Of a stretch of 64,000 nucleotides of DNA, positions 22,421 to 33,722 are shown piece by piece. The notes under the pieces were generated by a model, which did no database searches, was not told the DNA's origin, and saw only the letters and a list, made by a program, of their open reading frames with translations. Position 1 is the first letter of the stretch. Each line of letters begins with the position of its first letter. The stretch is from Ascaphus truei (lineage: Eukaryota; Chordata; Amphibia; Anura; Ascaphidae). The stretch lies in the NCBI GenBank assembly GCA_036426205.1, contig CM071573.1:73010580-73074579 (forward strand), given 5' to 3'. The position numbers and the translations under genes are program-made.

Positions 22421-23038
22421 GACAAAGGCAGAAAAAAGGCAGTGCATAAAAAAGCAGGAGGAGGCTCACAAATTATAAAAAACGATTTATTCCATAAGTG
22501 GATCCAATCATACCCCTGGCAGCAGCCCAGGTAACACACCTACGCGTTTCAGGCCATGTGCCCTTTATCAAGGTGTAAAACCTTGATAAAGGGCACACGG
22601 CCCGAAACGCGTAGGTGTGTTACCTGTGCTGGTGATCTAGGGGTTATGTTGGATCCACTTATCGAATAAATCGTTTTTGAATCATTTGTGAGCCTCCTCT
22701 TGCTTTTTTGGCAGTGCACTGCCTTTTTTCTGCCTTTCTCTTACTTATCCGGCTTCGTGGATTGCATGCCGTTTGGAAGAAGGTAACCGCAATAGGACCG
22801 CACTGAAGACCTTGGACTCAAACAGTGAGTTATCCCTGTAAAAGGGTTAATGTCTTTAAGTCAGCACTATGTGGAACAATCTGTGTACTGTTTGTGTGTG
22901 CCAGTGAGCACTAGGTACTAGTCCCCTATCCCTGCAAGGGATGTTGTACTAATACTCAAGATACAGTGGTGGTCCTAAAAAGCGGTGAAGCATATAGTTA
23001 TGGGACATTATCAATTCTTGATGCACCAGTCACCTACA
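22421..23038. mobile_element. palindromic hammerhead-bearing insert with 16-bp target duplication
   Basis: TGCTCATAGATACCAA occurs at 22405-22420 and again at 23039-23054, an exact 16-bp target duplication around a 618-bp insert. The first half is a long inverted repeat, with arms 22424-22573 and 22581-22737. Each arm carries CCTTGATAAAGGGC...GCCCGAAACGCGTAGG, a hammerhead-like hairpin. The rest is unique sequence with no coding. Inverted terminal-repeat pairs with hammerheads fit a Penelope-like element or a non-autonomous relative. Confidence 0.7.
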
Positions 23039-23054
23039 TGCTCATAGATACCAA

Positions 23055-23110
23055 CTCACTAATCCTCATTGCTCCAAAGAGTGCAAAAGCAGCCCGGAAC
23101 AAAACCACTT
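23055..23110 (-). pseudogene. tyrosine recombinase block with catalytic arginine
   Basis: The minus strand encodes RAAFALFGAMRISELV, the block of DIRS/Ngaro recombinases that carries the first catalytic arginine (FGAMRxSEL). The coding phase continues past the 618-bp insert into 22103-22420 except for one small indel, which shows both once belonged to one gene. Confidence 0.7.
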
Positions 23111-23174
23111 AAAAATCCAAATAATAAACTTTTATGAGCACAAATCGACAAACTTTCCAATAAACCTATTGTCA

Positions 23175-23575
23175 CGAGCCTTCACATATCCTGACATACT
23201 GACACCGGCCTTCACATATCCTGACATACTGACACCGGCCTTCACATATCCTGACATGCTGACACCGGCCATTGCATATTCTGACATACTGACACGTGCC
23301 TTCGCATATCCTGACATACTGACTCCGGCCTTCGCATATCCTGACATACTGACCCCGGCCTTCGCATATCCTGACATACTGACCTCGGCCTTCGCATATC
23401 CTGACATACTGACCTTGGACATCGCATATCTTAACATACTGAGCCCGGCCATCACATATCCGGATGTACTGACCCAAGCCTTTGCATATGCTGACTTACT
23501 GACCCCAACTTTTGCATATCCTGACGTACTGACCCCGGCTATTGCATATGCTGACATACTGACCTTTTCTTCCAT
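23175..23575. repeat. 30-bp minisatellite, about 13 units, open on both strands
   Basis: Tandem units of TTCGCATATCCTGACATACT plus GACCCCGGCC, 30 bp each, with point variation. Because 30 is a multiple of three and the unit has few stops, frames stay open on both strands (23169-23600 plus, 23132-23623 minus). The ten-residue peptides are PDILTPAFAY and SGYAKAGVSM. It lies within the span of the DIRS/Ngaro element. Confidence 0.85.
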
Positions 23576-23754
23576 CCCTTCAACATTTTTCAGATCATAA
23601 ATTCCTTTATTACGTCTTTTCAACCTACTAGCTTCATAAAGAACCCTCTAGTATCTCCGCTAACTTTAAATCTGCCGCACAACCTACAGTAATAAAGTAC
23701 ATGGAAAAAATCTAACTTCCGAGGAGAGGCTAGCTAAATTACATTTGTTTACAT

Positions 23755-24262
23755 AAAAAAGAGGTGTCTAAGACGGGATATGATAACTATATACAAATAT
23801 ATTCGGGGACAATACAAGACGCTTTCAAAAGAACTATTCATCCCAAGGTCAGTACAAATGACACAGGGTCACCCCATAAGGTTGGAGGAAAGGAGATTTC
23901 ACCAGCAACAAAGGAAAAGGTTCTTTATAGTAAGGGAAGTTAAAATGCAGAATTCATTACCCATGGAGACTGTGATGGCAGATACGATATATATCTTCAC
24001 AAAAAGGTTGGATATCTTTTTAGAAAATAAAGGTATACAGGAATATACCAAATAAGTAAACATGGGAAGGATGTTGATCCAGGGTAAAATTTGATTACCG
24101 TTAATGGAAGGAATTAATGTTTTCTCCTAATGAGACGTTTTGGATAATGTTTCACTGGGATTTTTTGGTTGCCTTCTTCTGGATCAAAATACTGTAAATA
24201 CAGATATAGCACAAGTATCTGTCTTTTTTTTTAACATCATCTACTATGTAACTATGTAACCT
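23755..24262 (+). repeat. LINE-like 3' fragment with ACTATGTA-repeat tail
   Basis: The plus-strand frame at 23780-24055 encodes ITIYKYIRGQYKTLSKELF, then RRFHQQQRKRFF and NSLPMETV...FTKRLDIFLE. This resembles the C-terminal end of CR1/L2-type ORF2 proteins. The non-coding tail contains TTGATCCAGGG and ends CTACTATGTAACTATGTAAC. The same tail closes the copy at 52930-53260. It interrupts the recombinase N-terminus. Confidence 0.5.
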
Positions 24263-24440
24263 GATACCATTTTTCCTGTAACTGACACTAGTAAATTAAC
24301 AATATCCTTAACCACAAAGCCTCATTATCTAAACCTTGACCGGCCTAGTTAAAGTTAATCAATCCTTCAACGCTTTCCTGTATGCTGACTATGCACCTGG
24401 AGCTAACGAATCCTTCACCAGGCTTACCACTCCTCTAAAT
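24262..24440 (-). pseudogene. tyrosine recombinase N-terminal remnant
   Basis: The minus strand encodes KDSLAPGA, a stop, SAYRKAL, then further down ILLIY, a stop, CQLQEKW. This matches the start of DIRS-type recombinases (SLAPGTxxAYxxAW, then a helix before the catalytic domain). It is full of stops. Confidence 0.5.
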
Positions 24441-24469
24441 CCAAGTTTCACAAAAATTCTATCCAACAC

Positions 24470-24960
24470 CGGCCCTCCGGTACTGCTTTTTGACACAACC
24501 ACCAAACCTCTGACCAACTGAAAATGAGAGCACATCAACAATGGAGTACTCCACAGTCACACCCGCCCCATGTGGAGCCCTGACACAGATATTCAGATCC
24601 AAACTTGGAGCACCAAAGCCTTAAAAGCTCATCAACTGGGAGAGAGCTTGCCGACAAACCATTATTCACTTGCACCACTCCCATGTTATCCGACCAGAAC
24701 AACACCTTTCTATCCTTCAAACGCTCCCCCCAAATTTATACAGCTATGATTGGAAAAAGCCAAATTCTTTGTAAAACCTGATCCAGCCCAACACTGGGGT
24801 CAAGCCGCCATACACAAATTTCCTGCAAAGAAGGCACCGAAGCCTGGTGAACCTGCAGCATCTATAAACAATTCCAGTCTTGTAGTCAACAGTTCACCCT
24901 TTTGCAACAAGATCTGCCATTGTAATTCTGCAAAAGAAGATTGCCAAACATCGAAATCCT
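24470..24960 (-). pseudogene. RNase H domain of DIRS/Ngaro element
   Basis: The minus strand encodes LFIDAAGSPGFGAFF and, further on, LFWSDNMGVVQVNNGLSASS, the two signature blocks of DIRS/Ngaro RNase H, with catalytic Asp residues in DAAG and SDN. It ends with a diverged GGPVLDRIL near 24470. Frameshifts separate the blocks. Confidence 0.75.
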
Positions 24961-24974
24961 TCTTCAAGGGCTTT

Positions 24975-25250
24975 GTCATTCAAATAAAATGTTGCGTATT
25001 CTTAGCCCATTTTGTAGCTAGAGATAAATGCCTACAGAATACCTGCCCCATTGGCATAAAACTACAAGCAAGAACCAAATGGCTCAACAGTGATTGCTTC
25101 AAATTTACCTTCTCTGACCCACTGTTACCATTAACTTTCCCAGCTTGTTTAATTTTTAATAAAACCATTGCCCTAGTATCAATTTCGATACCCAAAAAGG
25201 AAAATAATATACTAGGCCCTTCAGGACCAATATGGCTACTAGAACTTTGA
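24975..25250 (-). pseudogene. reverse transcriptase C-terminal part of DIRS/Ngaro element
   Basis: The minus strand encodes FLGIEIDTRAMVL, LLSHLVLACSFMPMGQVF and CRHLSLATKWAKNTQHFI, a well-known stretch following the RT palm in DIRS/Ngaro elements. The catalytic YVDD part lies upstream and is absent, so the element is truncated near 25250. Confidence 0.75.
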
Positions 25251-25354
25251 ACTACTGCACAACTTCTTGAGAGAAATGTTTCAGTGAAATGTTACAGTAC
25301 ATCCATTTTAAACTAAATCAAGAAATATTTTCTACAGTATGTTAATAACAAAAT

Positions 25355-25800
25355 CAGGGCCAGCCTTAGGCATTGTGGAGCCCAAAGCGGCACACTTGCT
25401 GCGGGGCTCCTCGCTCTAAAAAATAAGTTAAGGGGACTTACCTTGATGTCACGGGGTCATGTGACATTATGTTTCCATGGAAACGTGACATCACAGCAAA
25501 AAAACAACGTCGCGCTGTCATGGCAACATGCCGTTATATGACGTTGTGACACTCTAAGAGGCAACCTTTGCCGGAAAAGTTAGTAGGAGAAAAACACACA
25601 CACAGACACACACTGACACACCCACATGCACACCTACCTCTTTCTACTGGTCCGGGGCCCCCTTTCTCCAGCTCCCCCCCTCTGGTCGAGTGAAAGTTGG
25701 ATCCAGGGGATGACATTAAGGATAGGACAGAGTGGAGGGAGGATGGGGCCCCCGAAGATGCAGGTCCCAAGGCAGCCGCCTTGCCCTAAGGCTAACCCTA
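25355..25800. mobile_element. hAT-like MITE, CAGGGCCAGCCTTAGG ends
   Basis: Left end CAGGGCCAGCCTTAGG, right end CCTAAGGCTAACCCTA, which are inverted. The interior holds CpG-rich words and ATGGAAACGTGACATCA-like palindromic sequence, plus a CA repeat near 25590. No clear 8-bp duplication is visible. Confidence 0.6.
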
Positions 25801-26508
25801 TAATGTATTATAGGTTTGCCAGTGATATCTTAGTACAAACAGAAGTGAGAGAGGGAGAAAGACAACTGCATATTATATTATAGCAATAAAGCAAAATACA
25901 CATTTTATTAAAAAAAAAAAAACTTAAATAAAGGTTAGATTTGCTGTTTTATTGTAAGAAACACGTAACCTTTCTGAAGGAAGATAATATTACAATTTAA
26001 TGGCTCTTTTCATTATTTCAAGGCAAATGGAATGTACTGTATTAGCTCATTTGGCAAAGCCCTGCATTACAAAATATAAGCACCCTGTAATTTGTCATTA
26101 GTGTCTATTTATAAAATCCAAGACCTAAGAAAAGCACTAATGGATCCAGGAGCCCATTTCCCAATGACATGAGATAACTTTATGCCGTGCATTTACTTGA
26201 TGGAGAGATGCATGGCCGTCTCAGGCATTTAATTGTACCTCAATACATTTTGCTACAGTATATTTTAACTTATAATAATATGACTTTTATTATTTAATTT
26301 CTGTGAACTACACTATCTGTTACTTTAAAGTTATCATATCTTTGGGATATTCATTAAGAACGTGTATTTTGCGATAAATAAGGTTGCCCGACGTCTCGTG
26401 TATATATAGGATTGTCGCTTTTTTCGATGAGTTGTCCCGTTATCCATTAAAGGTTGTCAGGATGCATCATTGTCCCATATTTCAGGGGAGTGGGGCAATT
26501 CAGGTACA

Positions 26509-26735
26509 CACGCAGGTCGGCTATAATCCGCGTGGATTCATCAAAATCCGTCGTTCAATAAAATCAATAGCCGGATTTGTAGGATCTAATCCGCGGATTC
26601 CACAACTCGTTGGCAGATTCTTAAAAATCCGTCCATGGGTTGCAGAATCTGCAGAGTGTATTGGCAATAATAATTAAAAAATCCGTAAAATGCGAATCGC
26701 CCTTTTTGAGACGGATCTGCTGAAATCCATGGACC
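26509..26735 (+). mobile_element. R2 family copy 2, both ends worn
   Basis: AATCCGCGTGGATTC, ATCTAATCCGCGGATTC and ATCCGTCCATGGGTTG follow in the same order as in copy 1. The termini are not preserved. Confidence 0.6.
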
Positions 26736-29700
26736 AAATAACAGAGCATGAAATTAGTGGGGTTCAATTCCGGAGACCCCTGCTTCAATCCTATGTGCAA
26801 AATAAATCAAAATTGCCAGCTTGGATTGCCTCTGTAATGTTTGTTTCCCCTTTTTTTAAAGTCTGTCCAGCAACAGACACAATAACAGCTCCTTGCATCA
26901 TTACAATATTTATTTTGTCATTACTAATAGCCATTAGAAATTGCTAATGGCCATTTACTTGAATCACCGCTACTCATTGCTATTGTCATTGAGTAAAACG
27001 CCCTGTTAATTTAGCAGCATTAAGTTACCATATAAACTTTCTTGTTGCTACTTTAAATAATCTACATTTTTTTAACACGTCTTAGCGTTTCCTTTTCAGC
27101 ATTTGTACCAACAAAACGTACTGTTTCTTTTTGGGGCAATGAAACTACTACACTCAGAGCTCCAGTATTTGATTCTTTTTCAGGGCTTCAAATTAAGACC
27201 AGTGACAGTTAAAGCTTGTATTATATTCATCATTGGTCTTCTGCAAGTGTTTTTAACACTACCAAGTCCCCAGATACTGTGTCACTGGATGGATTTGTAA
27301 AAACCATGTTGTACTTTGCCCCTGTGTGTCGGGTTAATTTCTATACCTTTGATGTACAGCCTATTACTCTTAGTTTCAAGGGACTTCCGGGCCTCAACCC
27401 TGAATTGTCAGACCTTGTTAGCTATGCTTCTGTCAAGACACTTCTACAGCAGGAAAGGCATTGTAGATAATAAAATGTTTACAATGGTGTAGCATTTCCA
27501 CTTTTACAGCAGTAGCTCATAATTCACCCGTAATAAACGCTGGTAAGAATTGAACTTAAATAGATAACTAAAGGTTTATCTCTTTAAATTAATTTTCACA
27601 GAAAAATACTATTTGGGATACATTTTATAGTCAAATGTAGACGTCCCTTAGAAAATATCACCCTTATTTAACCCCTCTATTTCCACAGTCTATGTGCTAT
27701 GCGGGGGCCTGAGTCCGTCCTCCCTTAGTAAACCAAAATTAGACCCCTTGAAGAACTTTCTCTGTCCTTGGCTAAAAGTCTCATACAATCCTCCTTTTTC
27801 ACCTCTGTGAGTGTCAGACTGTCTCTCTTAAGCCCCTCTTACTATCCCCCTCTCAGAATGGCAGTTGAGTTTAGTCTGTGTCTTTCAAACTGACCACCTG
27901 CTCCAACATTCCATCCGTTCTTCCTGCCATCCAATCCCATATCTCCTCTCATGTGTTGCCAGGTAGTCCAGGGATGGCATCTCCCATTCCGAATCACACC
28001 ATGTTATACAGTAGATGGAGAAGACCAACTTTGCATTGTTAAAAGAACACACATTTGTAGCCGGGGTAACACTTATTTGATCAAAAATCAAGAAAAACAT
28101 GGTGAGCTACGAAAAAACAGCTCATCATAATATTAAGCAGCTACTATTAGTCAGTTGCAAAACTGGTGCAAATATAGCACTACATATACAGTATATTAAT
28201 ATAGCAGTGATTTTTAAATCTGATGCTGTTAATTTTCAACAGTTTTTGCTCCACTTATGCCCTTGCGACCCTTGGTAGAAGTTTACAAATGGCTCCCATT
28301 CTTCAAAAAAAGTATAAAACTGGTGAAAAAATACTACACCAGATTTATTGAACAAATAAATGCAATTATTTCAATGAACATTTTTTTTCCTTAATGCATT
28401 TGGTTCCGTTTTTTTGCCCCACTTTTGCAGCCGCGAGACTTTGATACATGGGCCAAATTGACACAGATGAAAAATGGTGCTCTTTATTTTGGAGCAAAGT
28501 GTTTGATCTTGATCCACATCCACAGCACAGCAGTTCACTGTTTGCTTTACATCTTACAAATAGACTATTAGAGAACTCGTGGATGCATTTAACAAGAGGT
28601 TCTCATTGTATATTGTAAGCTAATACTTTATAGTGATTGGTTGCAACTCTGGACATTAATGGCCTGGGAATAGCTACAACTTCAAACCATTAACAGCTCA
28701 TAGTTTTTTTTATGGTAACATTTATTTTAAAGCTAAGTGAGGAAAATGTATCCTATTGTAGCAACAATCTCATCAGAACGGGCTATTATTTGGCCATTAT
28801 TGCACAACTGGGTTAACTATGGCTTGAGTCTTCTTCAACACTTCCAAGCAGGGTATTAATGGCCAGGTAATGCCCTATTCTATTAGACTTAATACCTAAT
28901 GTGTTTCCTTGTATAATGGCAACATGATGTCAACATTGAAAGAAGGATATATCAACCCAACAATGCCAGAAATAATGTTATTTCAAATACACAAACCTGC
29001 TCCTATGTCTGTCCTATATATGTTTTTTTAAACATGAGACATGGTCTTTTAAACAAAATTCACCCTTTTTCATCATTTCAGTTCCTGTCGAGGAATTATT
29101 TGTGCTTTGCAGCAGCCCTGTTGTTTTCAATCTCTTTTCCAAAGTTACAGTTCAGCAGTTACAATTATAAGACAAATAAATAAATGTTATGCGCTGTGAA
29201 ATCCCAGTAGCAAATTAATTATTGTATGGACATGGGTGGAGATTTGTACTCCCGGTCAAAGTTGTAGGAGTGGAAAATGTGTTGTCATGTGAGAACTGAA
29301 TTAAGTAGAATTACCTGCAGGTGCGCAAAGAGAATAGACAGGGTTTCTGGAGGGGATATCTGTTGAGAGAAGATAACGTGTCTCAAGCTCCAAAGTTCAC
29401 TCCAGCCTTTACTGATCCTTCTGAAGCTTACAGTAGTTAGGAAAACAAATCCAAGACAGACAAACATTGTATTCTGCTTTGTGCTGCTAAGACGTAATTT
29501 TGTCTCAAAGCTACAAGATGGGAGACATTTATTCTTTATTCACCCTTAGTTTATCACCCTTTTGGCTTATGTGGCCCTGTGAAATGTGCTAGCGATCTCC
29601 AGTAAAAGATCCTAAGAGCGATAAATAAAGCATGTAGTAGTTAGATTCCATTTAGGAGCAACACAAATATCTATAAAAAGCTTTCATTGTGTTTGGTAAT

Positions 29701-31079
29701 TGGCAGAAAGTAAGATTATGGAGGTTAAAGGTACAATGATTACTAGGATAAATAAAAATCTATAACAGTGACATGTTTAAAGGTGTGTGTTTAATAAGCC
29801 ACATATAAACATATTGAAATGATATTCAAAGTCACTGGGGTTTGGCTTCTATCGCTATGCACTTTGGAGTCGTTTTACTCTGTGCTGGGCATTACATACC
29901 GATGTACCGCGTGCTTCATAGATAGTGTTGCCACGGTCGCGCAATGGGGGGTCCGTGTTTAAGGATTGGATGCCCCTCAACAATGATCCTCTGGCTCGAC
30001 AATATGTCTTGTTACATCTGTGCTTTCCCCTTCAATGGGGCCCACCCATTCTCTACTGAAAAGGAATACTGTTCTCAAATTATCACCATTTACTTTTCCC
30101 ATTTCAGTTGATTTGACACATATGTATATATACTGAAGTAAGCAAACAGACATATGTCCAATATCAGTGCAGCAGGATATGAACAGGTACAGTATAAGAT
30201 GGTATTTTCTTCTTAATGCCCCTTTAAGTGTGAGCCTTTTTCAGACATTCATTGAAGTATAATAATGTGATTTTGTGCGCGCTGATTAAAAGCGTTTAAC
30301 ACACCTTGCAATGACATTAGCCACACTCATATGATGGTAGTTGCCAAACGTAAGGCATAAATCAATTAGTGGGATTTATGGTATACTAGGGCAAGGCAAT
30401 AACCCCTGAGGGGTGAGTCAAACATCTTCACCACCACACTAAGAAACTACCTAGAGTTAAAATAGAATTGGATCTATTTTATTTTTGGTGTGCCGCCTCT
30501 CTGTTCATTTGCCTAATTGCGGTGCTCCACCTACCTCTCCTGTGAGGAATTCTTCAAAGTATGTATACTGTATATACTGTGTATATAATGAAGACAATTA
30601 TAGTCTCGATCATTTGAATAAACTTTTTGTTAAGAGATAAGCTTTCACCTTTAATAAAGACTGTAGAGTGTCAAAATATCTGAAGCATGTGTACAGTAGC
30701 ATCAATATATTAAAAAAATGTATGCTTTGCTTCAGTCAGGTTCGGAAAGTGACTACATGTAGCTATACCAGAAGTTAGGGAAAAGTTACTTGACACACAC
30801 AATGACAGTTGCCAAGTCTGAGCTGGCATTAATGTGCCTTAAGTGTGAGCTGGCATGAATGTGTCTTACGTCAGATACAGTATATGAAACACATTTTTTA
30901 CTTTTAATGTCAACTCTAAATAGCTGAATATTTGAAATGTAAAAAAAGGGCAATATAGTTTTAATAAGATCCAATCCCTCTTAGAGCTCATACCTTTTTA
31001 CAATAAGACTTACTTTATTTGATAAATTACTGCACTCACTCAAAACAGGAATAAAGAAGGCCCTGGACCTTCATGGAAA
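26736..31079. other. long stretch without recognisable features
   Basis: AT-rich sequence with scattered short open frames, none with a domain. I see no defined transposon ends and no RNA gene apart from a short GGGTATTA/TAATGCCC word near 28853. It could be unique intergenic or intronic DNA. Confidence 0.5.
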
Positions 31080-31560
31080 TGGGCATATAACTATGGCCAG
31101 AAGGGGTTAGCCCTTGGTCAGTAAGGGGTTAAGGATTTGGTGTGTATCCGGATGGCTGGGGGGCTGTCCTTAAAAAGTGAAGGAAGGGGAGGAGCTTAGC
31201 GAATAAAAGGAAGTTTGATGGGAGCTTAGAGAATAAAAGGAAGTGTGATGGGGGAGGGGTGATCCCATTTCCATTGTGGCCTCTGTGGTGATTCCTCCCT
31301 TGTTGTGGTTTGCTTATTGTAAATATTGTTGTTGTAATATGTTGTATATTTATTTATACATGTATATTTAGGCACTGTACCGTATATAAGTTTTTCTGGA
31401 TGTGCACTGAGCTTTGTCTGTGTTTTATGTTATGTCTCTGGTTTTAAATACATATTGCCATGCTCAGTAGCACTCCTCTGTGAAACTTATATGCTTATAT
31501 ATATGTTGTGGGTATTTTGGGGGTTCAATTTGAGCTTGTAGGTGTTCTGTATGTTTTATG
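31080..31560 (+). mobile_element. possible LTR or promoter-bearing repeat
   Basis: An exact-length 30-bp unit is duplicated in tandem at 31191-31220 and 31221-31250 (28 of 30 identical), each holding AATAAAAGG, a TATA-like word. A T/G-rich segment follows, as in many LTR R/U5 regions. No ends or target duplication could be fixed. Confidence 0.3.
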
Positions 31561-32169
31561 GGAAAATAACAGGGAAACTAGGGATTTTTGAAGTTTATTT
31601 GTTTGGCACAGTGAGGTTGAGCTGGGGGTTGGGTGTACTGTAGAAATGTATGTCACAGCTCTGGTCTGGGGGGATAGTTGTGGTGGGGTGGGGGTGTTTG
31701 GCCAACTTTGTCGCATCTCAGACTAAAAGTTAGAGATTTGAACTGGGGATGTGCTCTAGGTTTGGCTGGGTCGAGTGGCATGAAGGGTTATTTCACGTGT
31801 CCTATGGCTGGGTCGGCAGGTAGCAATCAGGTGGGAGCCATGGTATCTGTTGAGTCAGCTACAATTCGACCTAGCCTGGCAAGCCTCCCATTTTTTATTG
31901 GATATTGAGGTAGACCCTCAATTACTAGTGCTGCAAAGCATATGACCCACTTGTGAAAATAAATGCTGCATCCGGATCTATGATAATATTCTGTGTGGGG
32001 CTTTTAGCATTAACCCCTAGTTGGAACAAGATCTGGCTAGGAAAATAAGGGATGTCAGGGAAAGGTCCTGAGACCCTCCTAGACCCCTTAATGAATCTAG
32101 CAACATATGATCAATTGGACCTGGGGCAGCTCCCACAAATAATAAATGAGATGTACTCACATCAGTCCA

Positions 32170-32400
32170 TGACTGCTACCGGATCCGTGTGCTCCTTGCT
32201 GTGGGTAGATACAGGCAGAAAAATCACCCTTACCGGAGGAGGGAGGGCGAATCAGCAGGCACCACTGTGCAGGAAAGGATTGCAGATGGCTGGACTGGGC
32301 TAAAAATTCTTTATTAGGACATGGATTAAAAAACCAAGAGGAGGGGGGCAATCCCCTGCGCCTCTAACGCGTTTCACCCAAGCATGGGCTTTTTCAAAGA
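32170..32400 (-). mobile_element. Penelope-like terminal segment with hammerhead-like motif
   Basis: On the minus strand, TTTGAAAAAGCCCATGCTTG followed by GGTGAAACGCGTTAGAGG (32359-32400) has the shared hammerhead-like layout. The adjacent flank, with TTTTTAATCCATGTCCTAAT in the same direction, resembles the arms of the palindrome at 22424-22737. Core worn. Confidence 0.4.
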
Positions 32401-32544
32401 ATTTTTATTGTTTTCTGTGTTTACAGTGGTGATTAATAAAAGCTGTGGTCTTTTCCCCTAAAATTCAGGGCTTTTGTTCTTTTGGTGATGAAAATGGGTA
32501 AGGTTTGGTAGGTAGCTATTTGTTCCTATATATTTTTTTTTGCA

Positions 32545-32923
32545 AATTGGGATCCGCAGTGGATCGCCTGATTCCTTTGGTCCGCGATTTCCGTGGATCA
32601 ATGTAAAAAAGGTTGATTCGCATTTTGTGTTTTTTTGAATTATTATTACAAATACACTCCGCAGCTTCCGCAACCATTGGACGGATGTTTAGTATCCAAT
32701 CCGCGGATTAAGCAATCCATTGTTGGATTCTTAAGAATGCTGAATCCGCGGATTGGATTCTACAAATCCGCTCACGGGTTGTATCCAATGTTGGATTTTG
32801 ATGAATCTACGTGGATTCAAACCACCCAAATCCGTTTGCAGATTTTACACCACAAAACGGATTTTGGGGGTAACATCAGCGAAAAATATGAGAAACGGAT
32901 TTGGGTGGATTCGCCAATCTCTA
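32545..32923 (-). mobile_element. R2 family copy 3, one terminus kept
   Basis: The same AATCCGC-rich blocks as copy 1, in inverted orientation. It ends GGATTCGCCAATCTCTA, the inverted TAGAGATTGGCGAA terminus. The opposite end is lost near 32545. Confidence 0.65.
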
Positions 32924-33625
32924 GTCCAGAGTCAGGCTACATGCTGCACTTTTGAACTTTGTATGTCTTTGCTGTGAGTGATAAATAGTCGTCCTATGAC
33001 ATGTGGCTTTAGAAAGAAAGAACATATCATGTTTTATAGCTGTCTGAAAGGGAAATAAAATGGTTGTGTAGGATAAATCACTGTGGACTGGCAGTTTGGT
33101 CATGGGAATTCTTTCTTTTTCTACCACAACACACCGAGTAAGCTCCAATTATGTTGATCATTATTGGTCTTCATCGCAGAAGAATTGAAAGGTTAAAGTG
33201 TAGGGCAAACAATATTATAAATGAATTGTCAGGTAAACGTTATAAGGCAATGTTCAGCAGGGAGTAAAGATATAGACAGAAAAATAACACTGTAGATGTT
33301 TGACCAGACTGAATATTTGTATTCAGTCTGATTTTGTTCTGCTGATTTGGTAAAATTAGATTGGATTAGTCTCTAAAATATTCAATGTGAAACATTTTGA
33401 GCTTATTTTCTTGCCTATAGAAAATGAAATAACTGTACAGATTTGCCCTAAACAGCTCACGTACAGATGTAGCAAGACTTACTGTTCCTGGTGCCACAGA
33501 CAAACAGGCTGAAATCTGGGTAATGTATGGCCCGCAAAAACAGTATTATATAGCTGCTTAAAAAAGCGTTAATCGTCCCTGGTCAGATAGCTGCACAGAG
33601 GAGTACTAGAGAGCAAACCTCTCCC

Positions 33626-33722
33626 TGTCCTGTCCCTTGATGACGTAGAGGCCAAAATATGAGCCCTTACGTCATGAGGGGCAACACAAGAAGACCATAT
33701 TCGGTCATCATGGACAGGACAT
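33626..33722. repeat. inverted repeat, possible MITE tip
   Basis: TGTCCTGTCCCTTGATGAC near the left and GTCATCATGGACAGGACA near the right pair with few mismatches. A related segment lies near 14005-14110. Confidence 0.4.

Larger units (their letters stand above)
21180..25250 (-). mobile_element. DIRS/Ngaro-type retrotransposon, decayed and interrupted
   Basis: On the minus strand, reading down from 25250, conserved pieces of one element follow in the proper order: reverse transcriptase end, RNase H, tyrosine recombinase N-terminus, recombinase catalytic-arginine block, recombinase C-terminal block and an SGNH-hydrolase-like segment. Between them lie a LINE-like fragment, a minisatellite, a palindromic insert with a 16-bp duplication and a solo LTR with a 5-bp duplication. 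The hydrolase-like tail favours Ngaro over DIRS1 proper. Stops and frameshifts occur throughout. Confidence 0.75.

Noticed and set aside
21933..22469. Longest open frame (178 codons, minus) as a host gene
   Set aside because: It is a chance fusion of a DIRS/Ngaro recombinase fragment with LTR sequence; the LTR boundary with its TGGCC duplication lies in the middle.
23175..23575. CRISPR-like array
   Set aside because: Units follow one another directly with no spacers, in a vertebrate-type genome; it is a minisatellite.
24336..25250. Plus-strand open frames of 61 and 166 codons as genes
   Set aside because: They are antisense shadows of the minus-strand RNase H and reverse transcriptase remnants.
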